Of a stretch of DNA of 64,000 nt, positions 39,061-49,576 are shown in pieces. Position 1 is the first letter of the stretch, and the number at the start of each line of letters is the position of its first letter. The position numbers and the translations under genes are program-made. Under the pieces are notes generated by a model. That model was not told the DNA's origin and ran no database searches. It saw only the letters and a program-made list of their open reading frames with translations. The stretch is from Aurantiochytrium sp. KH105. Taxonomy: Eukaryota > Sar > Bigyra > Thraustochytrida > Thraustochytriidae. The DNA lies in assembly GCA_003116975.1 (NCBI GenBank), contig BGKB01000003.1, positions 310,001 to 374,000 of the forward strand, in the 5' to 3' direction.

Positions 39061-40038
39061 TCAGAAGCGATGCTCCTTGAACTGGACGTGTTTAGCTCGA
39101 CTTTCGCTTTCCACCAGCGTCTCCAGCACCTGGTTGGAAAAGACAAATTGCCTGATTGCATAAATCAAGGCGAAAAACAGCGCAAACAGCGCAAGATATT
39201 GAATCCAGGCAAATTTGAGCACCTCTGCCAAGTCAGGCGTGTATGTGAGCTCGTCTACCGGGACGTGCACGGTCAAGTTGAGAGCAAAGCCACCTGCTGT
39301 CGAATGAAACGAGTCGGCGCCGCGCGAGACCTCCCACACCTTGTACTCATTCGCAAGCACCATGGTAAAGTTTCGCTTTGCATAGCTTGCCATCATCGCC
39401 CCCACTGACGATGATCGCATGGAGGCCAGACCACGCCCGGCGTTAAAGCGCAACATCGGGTTCGCGTTCGCCCGTCGCACCGACAACGGCGCCCTCTGAT
39501 GCAACCTTGCCTCGCCCTCCACCTGCAACCCGCGCCCCGGTAATGGGTTGCTGTAATCCACGTACACGAGTCCATCCATGTCGAGCTCTGCTGAACCGAG
39601 CAAAGAATAATCAAAAGCTGCCACGGCCTGCACGTGCATGACCTTTTCGTCCGCGTCGAGCGGCATGTGTACAGCCAAAGTCCAGCGGTCCGCAAGGCCG
39701 TCAAGATTGTCATCTTCTGGCCACGCTCGAATCAGGGGCGCGCGCAAATAAGGTTCGTACACGTCGCGCACGTCTTCGTTTGAGGCCCACGCCCATGTCT
39801 GTGTTTCGCCGTCGCTTCCCGAGATCCCATGCAGCAACAACAGCATGTCATACTTGAACTGCAGCTGCGGCTGCTCCCAGAGCGTGCCCTTTTTCAGCCA
39901 AAAGTTTCGTGAGGCGAACGCAACGTAAAAGGGTGCAAGGACGGCACCTACGAGCGTTGCCAGACTAAAGCAGAACGAAAGCGAGCACGCCGGCGCCGTG
40001 TATCGCCTCTGCACGGGCTCGGAAAACACCGTCACCAT
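39061..40038 (-). CDS. TMEM231: TMEM231-like ciliary transition-zone protein
   Basis: The 325-residue protein has two transmembrane helices, near the N-terminus (~20-42) and C-terminus (~275-300), with a large intervening domain, the TMEM231 layout. Matching features are the N-terminal FSEPVQRRYTA, FWLKKGTLWEQP after TM1, the region EDDNLDGLADRWTL, RNFTMVLAN, and KFAWIQYLALF...FVFSNQVLETL at the end. TMEM231 belongs to the MKS module that gates the base of cilia and flagella, which implies a flagellated stage. The start is the ATG at 40036-40038; the frame is open upstream from a GTG only. It converges with RPS10 with an 84-bp gap. Confidence 0.85.
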   Translation of the reverse strand: MVTVFSEPVQRRYTAPACSLSFCFSLATLVGAVLAPFYVAFASRNFWLKKGTLWEQPQLQFKYDMLLLLHGISGSDGETQTWAWASNEDVRDVYEPYLRAPLIRAWPEDDNLDGLADRWTLAVHMPLDADEKVMHVQAVAAFDYSLLGSAELDMDGLVYVDYSNPLPGRGLQVEGEARLHQRAPLSVRRANANPMLRFNAGRGLASMRSSSVGAMMASYAKRNFTMVLANEYKVWEVSRGADSFHSTAGGFALNLTVHVPVDELTYTPDLAEVLKFAWIQYLALFALFFALIYAIRQFVFSNQVLETLVESESRAKHVQFKEHRF

Positions 40039-40837
40039 GGCAGATAGATTGCTGGACGGACGCAAGGGCACAGAACTTGCCTTCTCTTTTCCTGAGGCTT
40101 GACCTTGCGATCGTCGCGCTCACGTTGCGCTCGCGTCGCGTGCAAGACGAGGCGTACCGCGCGCCCCTTTGTGATTGCGCGAAGTGCTGCGCTGCGGCCT
40201 GGGTCTGCGCGACGCAAGACGAAAGCAACAGCAGAAAAAGAAAATGCTTTTTTGGGACACTTTACCGTTGAACCAGTTTGGGACTCGGACTCCCGGACTC
40301 GGACTCGGACTCACAGACAGTCAGACTCGGGTATGTTATCGTCCCAAAGAGGACTATGCAAGTATCTGTGGCGGGCGCTACACTACGCATGCGGCACTAG
40401 TAAACGCGCACTTTGAGCGGACTCGAGGGCTCGAGGGGGAAAAGGAAAGGTGACTTGCTTGACCTGCTTCCTTTGGACCACGAGCAAGAGCGAGCGAACT
40501 CGCTCGATACTAGGCCGTCACGGACTGGGACCGCTCACCTACGACGCCGCGCGTTCGTGTAAACTCTGCGGAGTGCCGTTGCCTGACTGGGACGCGACGC
40601 TGAGACTTGCGTGAAAACGCTCTCGGGCAGCAGACGCTGTGCACTATAGGCCTACTTCTTCTTCTTGCTCAGACGTCATTGGAAAGTCAAGAGCCAGTAA
40701 ACAAAGCCAGAGAGCGAGAGAGACTTGCGGTATCCGCGCATGCTCGCAAGAAGTGAAAGTTGACGAGGCAAAGACGAAAGCAAAACGAAAAGTGCCGCTA
40801 CAGGTCAAGCCAGCGTTGTGGCCGGCCGCGGAGAGCG
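40039..40837. promoter_or_regulatory. Divergent intergenic region between TMEM231 and repeat/J-domain genes
   Basis: This 799-bp gap contains a GGACTC hexanucleotide tract (40281-40312) and the palindrome TAGGCCTA at 40647-40654, about 190 bp before the ATG of the J-domain gene. No gene is seen. Confidence 0.5.
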
Positions 40838-43800
40838 ATGAGCACAATGCGAGCCATTGCGAGCTTGACCGTGGTGATGGCCATCGCCGCCGTAACAGTG
40901 CAGGAGACCTTTGCGCAAAGCCACGGGCTGCCGAATCCATGCGGAAACGCCCCATCTTTGGCAGCCTGGTCCACGGCGCACCGGCGCCGACTTTGTGCGC
41001 AAGGACCTGACGCCAGCGCCGAGGCCGTAAGCTGTGTCGCCACCTTGGCAGACGTCTTTGGTCAGACCGAGCTTATCGAGCTCTGCGCAGACGCAACAAG
41101 TGCTCTTGCTGTAGAAGACTGCGTTCAATCAATGTCCAATGCTGCGTGGAACAAACGGGACGTGATCCGACTCTGCGCAGGCGCCAGCTCTTCTGCCGTT
41201 GGTCAGTGCGCCAATCTCATGCGCGAAGACCCACGCTTCTCCAAATTCCAGGTGGCTAGTCTATGCGCCATGACACCACAAGGCGCCGGCGCCTCAAGAG
41301 CCTCATGTGCCAGGAAAGCGCTCCGACTGGCTTCCTTTGATACCGACTACGCTGTTGAGCTCTGCCGGCTACCTGAACGAGCAGCTGCCGCCTGCGCCGA
41401 GACGGCGAGCACTGGGAATCGTGCGCTCACCGCCTTAGAGGTAGTCAGAGTTTGTCAGGGCGCAGACACGCTTGCTCCAGGGCAATGCGTTTCAGCATGT
41501 GGGAACATCTCCCCGAGCCTTTGCGCAGACATTTGCAGAGGCGCCAAATCTTCCGAGCCGGGTCGCTGTGCGTGGAACGCAGTGAAGGCAAATCACGACG
41601 AAAGTACCACACTTCGCGCCTGCAGGGATGCAACATCTGACGCGCCCGTGGCTTGTCTCGCGCAAAATCAATGGCAGCAGCTGTCAAGCTCCTATACAAT
41701 GCTCGACCGAGCTTCTTTGTGCGCTGGCGTTGACTCGAGCGAAGCCGCCGCCGGCCGTCTCAAGTGCGTGAAGCAGACCCCGCAGCAAGTCGAAACAATG
41801 TCCCGACTCGCACTCTGCAATGGGACAACCTCGGAAACCTCAACTTCGCAGACAGGACCGAGCACCTGTATTCGCGACATGTTGCGCTCCAACGCACCAA
41901 TATCGCTTTCAGACATGCTCCGCCTCTGTCAGGCAGATGGCTCGTGGTCAAGGGCAGAAGAGCATGGCGCTGCGCGCGCAAAGTGCATGCGTTCATTTCG
42001 CCAGCGTAACCCACCTCTTGAGGCTGCGCTTGCACTCTGCCGCTCGCCCGAGCGAGCCAGGGGCATCTCTGGAGATATGCAGCTGCGATGTCTCGCCGAT
42101 GCAGCAAAAGTTGACAGCACACTTTCGACGAACTTGCTTCTTGACCTCTGCACAGGTGCTCAGGACACGGGGCCAAGCTACTGTTTGCAGCGGGCCTACA
42201 AGTTGGGTTTTGTTCTCAACTCAGGTGAGGCAACCACGCTCCTGTCCACGTGCGCGAAGGACGCGCTCGCCGGTATTTGCTGTGTGGAGGCGCTGCATCG
42301 TGCCATCTCGCGCCCAGAACTCGCGCAAGTGGCAAATTTTGGCGCGCTGGCGTGTCAAAGTCCACCAGCAGCGCATTGCCACGGTCCTGCCGACTGTTTC
42401 GCCGATGCCGTCGCGAAAAAGCTTCACCCCTCATTTGCTGCGCAGCTCTGCGTTGCTGCAAAAGACTCTTACCCCGCGCAATGTGCCACGCAGCTGCGAA
42501 AGGCCAATGTGGCGGGCAAATTCCACATTGCAGACGACCGCATTTTGGACATTTGCACTCAAGAAAAAGCCCCGATGGACCTTGGAATTGAACGACGAGA
42601 CCCCGCGGCGTGTCTTGTGGCGGGCAGACCGCTTCTCAAAGCACGCGTTTTTGACCGCCCGCAAACCAAACTCGAAGAGCTCTGCCTTCGTGCAGCCTAT
42701 GGACTCGACGCTGTTGACTGTGTGATGACCCATAAGCAACTTATAGGCGCTGCCAAAACGGAAAGTGGCACGCTTGTCGACCTGTGTACAAGTGTTCCGA
42801 ATGGAACTCGAGCGATAACAGATTGCGTGGTCCAGGCACCCCTCGGGACGCCTTTCCGAGAGCGTCTCTGCCTGGGCAGTGAGTTTTCCGCACCAGCCAC
42901 ATGTGCGTCGGTCCTCAAGTCATCCACACGGCTCGATGATGAGCTCATTGTCCAGGCATGCCAGGTTGCCACAGATGATGGCGACGCTGTTGCGCGATGC
43001 GTCATTGACGGGATTGAAGCCAAGGTCAAACGCGTCACCAAGCGCGCCGTGATTCAGCTGTGCAAGCCGGGTGAAGAAAAAGACAGTTTTGTCACAATGC
43101 CAGGAGCAGAACGAGCGCAACGGGCTGCGCAGTTGGCAGAAGTCTTGGGAGTAAAGCCCTCGGAAATTACGATGCTTGTGCGGGCATCCGTGTCGCCAGA
43201 ATGCGCTCGCGCAACCTCGCAACGAGGATTCCCTCTCGCTGAAATTGCCCGTGTTTGCGGTGGTGAATCGCAAGACAATCCCACAGTTGCGTGCCTCCAG
43301 ACGCTATCGCCATCGTTCTCGTTAACGCAGGCGTTGAGACTCTGTGCACGGTCTTCGTCTGAGCGCAATGCACGTATTGCTCGGTGCATTCAGGCAGGGT
43401 CCAGTGGTGGACTGGACAATCCAGCTTCGATCACCACACTATGCGAGGGGGCTCCAAGCTTGGATCGCTCGCGAGACATTTCATCTTGCCTTCGCTTTGG
43501 GCTCGAGATCGGCGTCGCCCAAGCCAATGCAGCGCGTCTTTGCGCGAACGCGACATCTGAAACCCCCATCCGGTGCTTTGCCGAGTTGCAGCGCAACTCG
43601 GCCATAATTGATGAAGTTGAGACTCTCTCACTCTGTAGTGTTGATCCTCAAGAGGCCCCTTCCTGTGTCGCCAATGTCTTTGCGAGCGCCCGAGACTTTG
43701 AGAAGCGAAATTTGGCCAGCTTTTGCGCAACGCCGACAGCCAATGCGTCACTCGCGTGCGTCCAGGCGGCCCCATTCACCTGGAGTTTACATGAGAAGAC

Positions 43801-45052
43801 CATCTTGTGTAGAGATACCATGGGTGCCGGTCCTGGCCAATGCGCGTCAGCTGCTGGGACGAGGCTATCGCGCATGTCGAGAGGTCAGATCATCAAACTC
43901 TGCCAAAACGCCACCGACCTTCGTCCCGTATCCTGTGCGCAGACGCTGTTTCCCATGGGTGGTACAATGCTTGCCTTAGCCGTGTGTCGGCAGCCGGAGC
44001 GCTCAATTCACGAGTCTGGCGTTGAAAGTGCACCAGAGAAATGCGCGTCGCATGGTCTCATTGGACATCATGCTCCAATGGCAGGCGGGAGTGGCTTGAG
44101 TCGTCGCGCAATCGAAACGTGCCGAAAAGCAGCTTGCGTCCCTTTCAGACTTGCCGTGATTCAGACACGGGAACTGTATGAAACAATCACTTCGGGGAAG
44201 CTTCTCGCTGGCCAGAACCTGGGACCTCTCCATTTCCAGCTTGTTGACCAATTTGACTTTCCCATCAATGCGACGCAGACGTCGTCGCCTGAAGGATCGC
44301 AGCAGCTCAAGGTCTTGCTTCGAATGCGACGCGTAGGTGCTGCCGAATATCTGCCTGCGGCAAACTTGGACACAACTGAGGTCGTGTACGAGCCCGGCGC
44401 GTGGATTAGCTTTCCCACAGTGCGTGTCATTGACGTTTCGGGTGACTTTGAGTTTTTTGCGAGCTTTGCGTCCTTACCGCACATTCGCTCGTCCACCATC
44501 AAGCTCTCTGTTCACCGCGACATGGACGAAGCGCTGCGCGCAATGTCGCGTTGCGCATCAATTCCGGTGCGTCTTCAATGCGAGCTTGGGGCTTCGCCGA
44601 CGAGCTCGAACGAAACTGACTTGCATTTTGTCTCTCGTCCGTGGGCATGGTGGCTGCTCGCGCGAGCATGCGAGGATGAGCTCGCGAATATTGGCGTGCA
44701 GCTGCTGCACAGTCCGCAACCCATCGCACATGGCGTATTTTTGCATATCAAGAGCGGACCTGCAAAACTACTCGCAGGCATCGGCGTCCCCACGGAAGAA
44801 ATGTCCGCAGAGGAGATTCTCGGTGTGGAGGCGAATGCCACGTCCTCGCAACTCCGAAAAGCCTACTATCGGGCCTCGCTGGAATGGCATCCTGATCGAT
44901 GGGTCTCTTTCCACCCAGACTTGCAGTCTCAGGCCGCAGACGTTTTCCAGCGAATTGCCACGGCAAGTCGGGAGCTGCAGGATCGGCTCTCCTCGCAGGT
45001 CAAAGACGGTAGCGCTGAAGACGCTGATCGCAATTGTCAATCGTCAGCTTAG
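40838..45052 (+). CDS. Secreted/ER repeat protein (LC...C repeats) with C-terminal J domain
   Basis: The 1404-residue product starts MSTMRAIASL and has a clear signal peptide (TVVMAIAAVTVQETFAQ). From about 35 to 1100 it is built of roughly 30 diverged units of 30-45 residues, each with an LC-(G/A)-A-x-S-x-x-P-x-x-C core, e.g. LCAGASSSAVGQC, VCQGADTLAPGQC, LCANATSETPIRC; paired Cys suggest a disulfide per unit. Next comes a beta-rich Ig-like segment (~1120-1230). The end (~1320-1385) is a J domain (EILGVEANATSSQLRKAYYRASLEWHPDRW) with the HPD motif that stimulates Hsp70 ATPase. No transmembrane helix or KDEL is seen. A J domain after a signal peptide implies work with the ER Hsp70. The repeat is not one I recognise. 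Confidence 0.8.
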   Translation: MSTMRAIASLTVVMAIAAVTVQETFAQSHGLPNPCGNAPSLAAWSTAHRRRLCAQGPDASAEAVSCVATLADVFGQTELIELCADATSALAVEDCVQSMSNAAWNKRDVIRLCAGASSSAVGQCANLMREDPRFSKFQVASLCAMTPQGAGASRASCARKALRLASFDTDYAVELCRLPERAAAACAETASTGNRALTALEVVRVCQGADTLAPGQCVSACGNISPSLCADICRGAKSSEPGRCAWNAVKANHDESTTLRACRDATSDAPVACLAQNQWQQLSSSYTMLDRASLCAGVDSSEAAAGRLKCVKQTPQQVETMSRLALCNGTTSETSTSQTGPSTCIRDMLRSNAPISLSDMLRLCQADGSWSRAEEHGAARAKCMRSFRQRNPPLEAALALCRSPERARGISGDMQLRCLADAAKVDSTLSTNLLLDLCTGAQDTGPSYCLQRAYKLGFVLNSGEATTLLSTCAKDALAGICCVEALHRAISRPELAQVANFGALACQSPPAAHCHGPADCFADAVAKKLHPSFAAQLCVAAKDSYPAQCATQLRKANVAGKFHIADDRILDICTQEKAPMDLGIERRDPAACLVAGRPLLKARVFDRPQTKLEELCLRAAYGLDAVDCVMTHKQLIGAAKTESGTLVDLCTSVPNGTRAITDCVVQAPLGTPFRERLCLGSEFSAPATCASVLKSSTRLDDELIVQACQVATDDGDAVARCVIDGIEAKVKRVTKRAVIQLCKPGEEKDSFVTMPGAERAQRAAQLAEVLGVKPSEITMLVRASVSPECARATSQRGFPLAEIARVCGGESQDNPTVACLQTLSPSFSLTQALRLCARSSSERNARIARCIQAGSSGGLDNPASITTLCEGAPSLDRSRDISSCLRFGLEIGVAQANAARLCANATSETPIRCFAELQRNSAIIDEVETLSLCSVDPQEAPSCVANVFASARDFEKRNLASFCATPTANASLACVQAAPFTWSLHEKTILCRDTMGAGPGQCASAAGTRLSRMSRGQIIKLCQNATDLRPVSCAQTLFPMGGTMLALAVCRQPERSIHESGVESAPEKCASHGLIGHHAPMAGGSGLSRRAIETCRKAACVPFRLAVIQTRELYETITSGKLLAGQNLGPLHFQLVDQFDFPINATQTSSPEGSQQLKVLLRMRRVGAAEYLPAANLDTTEVVYEPGAWISFPTVRVIDVSGDFEFFASFASLPHIRSSTIKLSVHRDMDEALRAMSRCASIPVRLQCELGASPTSSNETDLHFVSRPWAWWLLARACEDELANIGVQLLHSPQPIAHGVFLHIKSGPAKLLAGIGVPTEEMSAEEILGVEANATSSQLRKAYYRASLEWHPDRWVSFHPDLQSQAADVFQRIATASRELQDRLSSQVKDGSAEDADRNCQSSA

Positions 45053-45208
45053 AAAAAGTATGTGAAAAGGGCGGATGGATCAGTGGCATGAACGACTCTG
45101 AACACAATCGAGTTTTTGCTTTCGTTTCTGTTTTTGTAGTACTACACACCGAAATAAGTCAACATTCACTTGGTGGTTGGACCGACTCGCCCACCAGCGG
45201 CGAAAACA

Positions 45209-47594
45209 TCATGAAAAGAGCTTACGCTTTCGCTGCAAGAAAACTGCCTTGAGTCCAACTGCGCGCGACTTGTCAGCGGGGGAGACCGAGGGATCGCATA
45301 GCAGCAGCTCCAAGAGACCAACTGCAGTGTCAAGAGCAATGCCTGCAGCTTGTTTCGCAGCCAAGGGAGAACTGTCTGCAGAATCGCGAGGGTCCCCCAC
45401 TGCAAAAGAGTCGCTCGTGCTCACACGAGCAAGTTGGAGAGCCACTTCGACCATGAGAGACTCCGCACTTGGCACCTGGTCGATCGCGGCGCCTTGACGC
45501 GCCTGAGTCCGGAAGCGCTCTCCGTGCGTCACAACTTCTGCGTACAATGTACGCACGTCTATACGCGTAGCACGTGCAGCGCGGATAAGTGATTGATCAG
45601 AGACGCCGGCAGCCCTTTCTATGGCATCAAGGGCAAGTGTGAGAAGCTTGAGAGCCTTGACGGTGAGGACCAGCGCAATGGCTGCCATGTTGCGATAGTG
45701 GGACATGGTCAGATGTGCAGCGATGCCACGGTTCGCCTCATTTTCCGCCAAAGCAAGTCCTTGGGCGATATCTACAAACGACCGAACTCGTTTTGCAAGC
45801 TCTCCAGCGAACCGGAGCGCCTGCACTGCCTGTGTGGTCTTTGGGCTCGAGGTTTGCTCCATAGCTCCCGCCCCAGAACCCGTGTCGGGAGCTCCTCGTC
45901 TTCTTCCATGGAGTGGGGGAGATCGTAAAACGCGTTCGCTCTGCGTACGCTTGCGAAGCGAGCTAGGTCTTCGCGCCGTTTTTGGTATGATCTCCCACGC
46001 CTCATCGCCAGGAGAATCTGTTCGCATAACGTGTGGTCCGGCCGTGGAGGACGCATACTCGCGACCGTCTTGTGGCGAAGTGCGCCGCGCGAAACCCGCT
46101 CGTCCATACGCCGCACCGTGAGCGTCCCCTTTATCATCGTTGCCATCGTTGTCGTCATCATTGTCGCTGTCTCCGACTTCGTCTGCAGAGTCGGGCAGCT
46201 CCGAGTCTTCACTGTCGCTGCGTGCCATAGAGATGACAAGAGATTCAGCATTGGGAGGATCGCCTTCGCGTAGGAATGGATGGTTGTAAAAGGCCTCAAA
46301 ACCAATACGCTCGGCCGGATTGGCGCGTAGCAGGCTTTCCAGGAGATCAACGCAGTCTTGCGGACAGGGCCGTTTCTCGGTCGGATAGCGAAATGGCGCA
46401 CGAAGAATGTTTCGCAAGAGCTGGCGCGGTGAACCGCCTTGAAAAGGTGGTGTTCCAACAAGCATTTCGAAGAGAATGGTTCCCGCGGACCAAAGGTCTG
46501 CGCTACTGTCGTAGCGCTTGCCGTCAAGAACTTCCGGAGCCTTTGGTGCGTGTGGAAAAGCGAGCACGTTAGAAAGAATGATAATCAACGGGGATATGAG
46601 ATCTCGTCATGTGACAACGCCACCAGGGCATTTTTCAACGTACCATATAGAGAGGGCTGCCACACATGGTGTCCGCCATTGCTGCAGCCTCGAGGTGTGT
46701 GGCAAAGCCAAAGTCGGCAATTTTCAAGACGCCGCGGATAGATCGCTCCGTCAGCAGCAGATTGTGAGGTTTGAGGTCGCGGTGGATGAGATTTTGGGAC
46801 CACAAAAAGTGCATACCTTCCGAGAGCTGACCTACGAAGTGCCTTGCAAGGTCCACAGGCATCGGGCCCGTGCTTCGAAGCAGGGCATGCAAGTCACCTC
46901 CAGCGCAATACTCCATGACCAGATAAATATGACGATGCGTCTCTACCGTTTCATAGAGAGCAACAATGTTGATATGGGTCAGACCCTGCAGGATCGACAC
47001 CTCTTTTTGCAGATTGCGCTCCAACTTTTTCGTGAGTTTGGCGCGTGAGATCGCCTTGATTGCGACATGATCAGGCCACAACCTCGGATCATCGCGCACC
47101 AAGGCGTATTTTTTCTCCTCGGCCCCGTGAGCTCCATCATCTCCTGACTCGGGTAAGGACTTTGTCTGCTGTGCTTTGGGTTGCAACGCGGTCAAAGACG
47201 TAGCAGCAGTAGGAGGTGGTGTTTGCAACGAAGATTTGCTTGAGGTTCCCGCATTGACGTCTTTATTGGCGTCTTCCTCGATGTACGCATTCGCGTTCGC
47301 GCCTGCGTTGGCGGCGAAAGCGGTCGTTTCCTTTCCGTCTGACGGCGCGCGGTCCCGCCGTGCCTCTACGCCGTTCTCTGAGGTTGTGTCGGCGCGAGCG
47401 TCTGACGAGGCGGCGAGTTCCGGAACGTGGTCGGGTCGGTCGGCGGCGGCGGCGAGACCATGGCGCGACCTCGAGTCCGTTCCGGCGGGCGGCGCGGCGG
47501 CGAGCGACCTTCTTCCCGCAAGGAAGACGCTGGCGAACGAGCCCGCGCCCAGGCGCCGCTCCAGCTGCCAGCGGCCGACGACCTTTTGCGACAT
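45209..47594 (-). CDS. ATG1/ULK-like protein kinase, two exons, with N-lobe insertion
   Basis: Exon 1 is 47594-46644 (317 codons, ATG at 47594), the intron 46643-46541 (103 nt, GTACGT, branch-like CTAAC, CCAAAG) and exon 2 46540-45209; the spliced protein has 760 residues. The splice joins CGSPLYM to APEVLDGKRYD in frame, and APE completes the activation segment. The Gly loop (LGAGSFASVF) is separated from VAIKAI by ~140 low-complexity residues, an unusual N-lobe insertion. HRDLKPHNLLL and DFGFA are intact. CGSPLYMAPEVL, the domain order and helical C-terminal repeats (~580-740, MIT-like) favour Atg1/ULK, which starts autophagy. An acidic/Ser linker separates them. It is followed by PhoD on the same strand. 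Confidence 0.8.
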
Positions 47595-47627
47595 TTCCGG
47601 CGATTCGTGAATTACTCATGTTCTGAC

Positions 47628-47718
<91 letters not shown>

Positions 47719-47719
47719 A
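47628..47719. repeat. (GAAA)23 tetranucleotide repeat in the leader of the ATG1-like kinase
   Basis: Ninety-two bases of uninterrupted AGAA/GAAA units end 33 bp upstream of the kinase ATG. On the coding strand it reads (TTTC)n. It is the longest perfect microsatellite in the window. Confidence 0.97.
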
Positions 47720-47834
47720 CGAACTTGATGCAAAGGTTTTTTATATTTCGAGCTGATTGCTTACTAACTACGGGACTGACTTGATTGAAGATGAGATCAT
47801 CGCCATCGTCTTCGCCAAAACTACAAGCGACGCG

Positions 47835-47864
47835 CATGTCATGTCATGTCATGTCATGTCATGT
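47835..47864. repeat. (CATGT)6 pentanucleotide repeat
   Basis: Six perfect CATGT units between the ATG1-like and PhoD-like genes. Confidence 0.95.
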
Positions 47865-47972
47865 CTTCAAACAAGAGGGATAATGGATATTATCCACTGA
47901 CGGTAACTTTAGCGATGAATGGATAGGATAGGATGATCATGCGCATTGCCTTTCGACTTGTGCAAGAACTCA

Positions 47973-49319
47973 CTATGCCTGCTTCGGCTTGGACGAGGTC
48001 TGTGCTCCGCAGCAAAGCTTCAGAAGGAAGTAAAGCAGCATACCAGCGACGGCGAAGAACGCCAAGACCGGGGTGAGCGTGGCAGCGAACCAGAGTGCGA
48101 CAAATCCAAGCTCGATCGTTTTGGCAGGGGGTGGGCCGCGAAAGCCAATCTCCTCGCAAGCCTGAAACCCTGTCGCAGGCTTGAGTTCATCTGCACGCCA
48201 TGTGCGCTCGATCCGAATATCGCCGCGTACGTCAAAGATGCGCATTGTGACCTGGGAAAAGTTCTCGTCAAAGTCGAGTTCTCCAAAGTTGAGATCCAGG
48301 TAGTAATCCATTGTTTCCTGCCAGGGAAGAACACGATGGGCGCACTGCATGGCCCAGGTCATGAGCCGCGGGTACGTCTTCCACGAGTGCGTCATGCCGG
48401 AGCTCGTCATTTCCGGCACGACAAAGCGAGCGTTGTCTCCACATGTAAGATTTGCGCTCATGAGCTCGGCCATGTGGACGTCTCCACTAAGGAAAAAGAC
48501 GCCACGAGCTGAGGATTCGGTGAGCAGCTTCATGAGCCGCGCCCGGCTCTTGGGCATGCGCTCCCAGTTCTCGCCCTTGGTACTGCGTAAAAACATGCGT
48601 GGGAGTACTTGAATGCCGCTCACGAGCACATTAAAGTCGGCTTTGGTCTCCGTGAGCGTTTTTTCGAGCCATGTCCACTGTTCCTCGCCAAGCATGTCGC
48701 CCGAAGCCGAGTACTCGTCACGATGGTAGCGATTATCGAGCAAGATAAGCTTGACGCGGCCACCTGCCAAGTCAACGTCTGTGTAAATTCCTGCGCGTGT
48801 CCATCTAGGATCGTCCTGGGGCACGCCCATAAACTTGAGAAATGCCTCTTGCGACGCCTCGCGATGCTCGTACTCGCTTCCGCCATCGTTGATCCCGTAG
48901 TCGTGATCGTCCCAGATGCCGTGGACATTTTCAGCGCCAACGGTACGGAGCAGGTCTTGGTATCCTGGCATTTCAAGCTGCCTCTTGTACAAGGTGGCAA
49001 GGATCTCTGGCGTAGCCCCGTACCATGGTGGTTGCGGGAAGTACTTTTTGACGAGCTCCTGGTCCTCCTTGAGGACTTTGAGAAAGGCCTCGCCGGTGCG
49101 GGGCCTCCAGTCTGCGTAGATATTGTCTCCGCCCCAAACCCAGGCGTCTGGAGCGCGTTCCACGATGAGAGGCCAGAGCGGCTGCGAGAGGTTAACATTG
49201 TTGCAGCTCCCAAAATCGATACGGAACCCGCTGCGACGAGCCGACGCTGCCGCTGTTGCCGCGATCTCGAGTGCCAGTACAAGCCCAGGCAAGACGTGCA
49301 GCAAAAGTTTTCCAACCAT
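47973..49319 (-). CDS. PhoD-type phosphatase/phosphodiesterase, membrane-anchored
   Basis: The 448-residue protein has a signal peptide (VGKLLLHVLPGLVLALEIAATAAA), a PhoD-like metallophosphatase domain and one C-terminal membrane helix (~410-435, FVALWFAATLTPVLAFFAVAGMLLYF), so it is a type I membrane protein with the enzyme outside or in a lumen. Metal-site motifs are FGSCNN, VWGGDNIYAD, GIWDDHDYGINDGG, LLDNRYHRDE and FLSGDVHMAEL. PhoD enzymes hydrolyse phosphomonoesters or diesters, often for phosphate scavenging; some eukaryotic relatives act on lipids. The start is the ATG at 49317-49319. It is divergent from the WD protein gene with 257 bp between them. Confidence 0.9.
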   Translation of the reverse strand: MVGKLLLHVLPGLVLALEIAATAAASARRSGFRIDFGSCNNVNLSQPLWPLIVERAPDAWVWGGDNIYADWRPRTGEAFLKVLKEDQELVKKYFPQPPWYGATPEILATLYKRQLEMPGYQDLLRTVGAENVHGIWDDHDYGINDGGSEYEHREASQEAFLKFMGVPQDDPRWTRAGIYTDVDLAGGRVKLILLDNRYHRDEYSASGDMLGEEQWTWLEKTLTETKADFNVLVSGIQVLPRMFLRSTKGENWERMPKSRARLMKLLTESSARGVFFLSGDVHMAELMSANLTCGDNARFVVPEMTSSGMTHSWKTYPRLMTWAMQCAHRVLPWQETMDYYLDLNFGELDFDENFSQVTMRIFDVRGDIRIERTWRADELKPATGFQACEEIGFRGPPPAKTIELGFVALWFAATLTPVLAFFAVAGMLLYFLLKLCCGAQTSSKPKQA

Positions 49320-49576
49320 GGCGAGGAAGTCTCTCTCGCTGGCTTGCTTCTCGTTCTTGCCGAGTACTACGCAAGAAAGAACTCGCTTTCTTTCTTGCGT
49401 GCTTGTTTGTTCGCTCGCTTGCTTCCTTCTCGCTCGCTAACCTGCTCGGGTGCTTGTGCACAGGCGTGCGAGCAAGCTAGCGAACGAAGCCGTACTGCTG
49501 TCAAGATCGTGCAGACGATGATCACGAGGCGGACGAGGCAGATCGGTATTTGCTTGCTTGCTTGTGCGGCTTTCCC

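Larger units (their letters stand above)
47595..47972. other. Short intergenic region upstream of ATG1-like gene
   Basis: Contains the GAAA and CATGT tracts. It is the leader/promoter of the ATG1-like kinase and the 3' flank of the PhoD-type gene. Confidence 0.6.
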
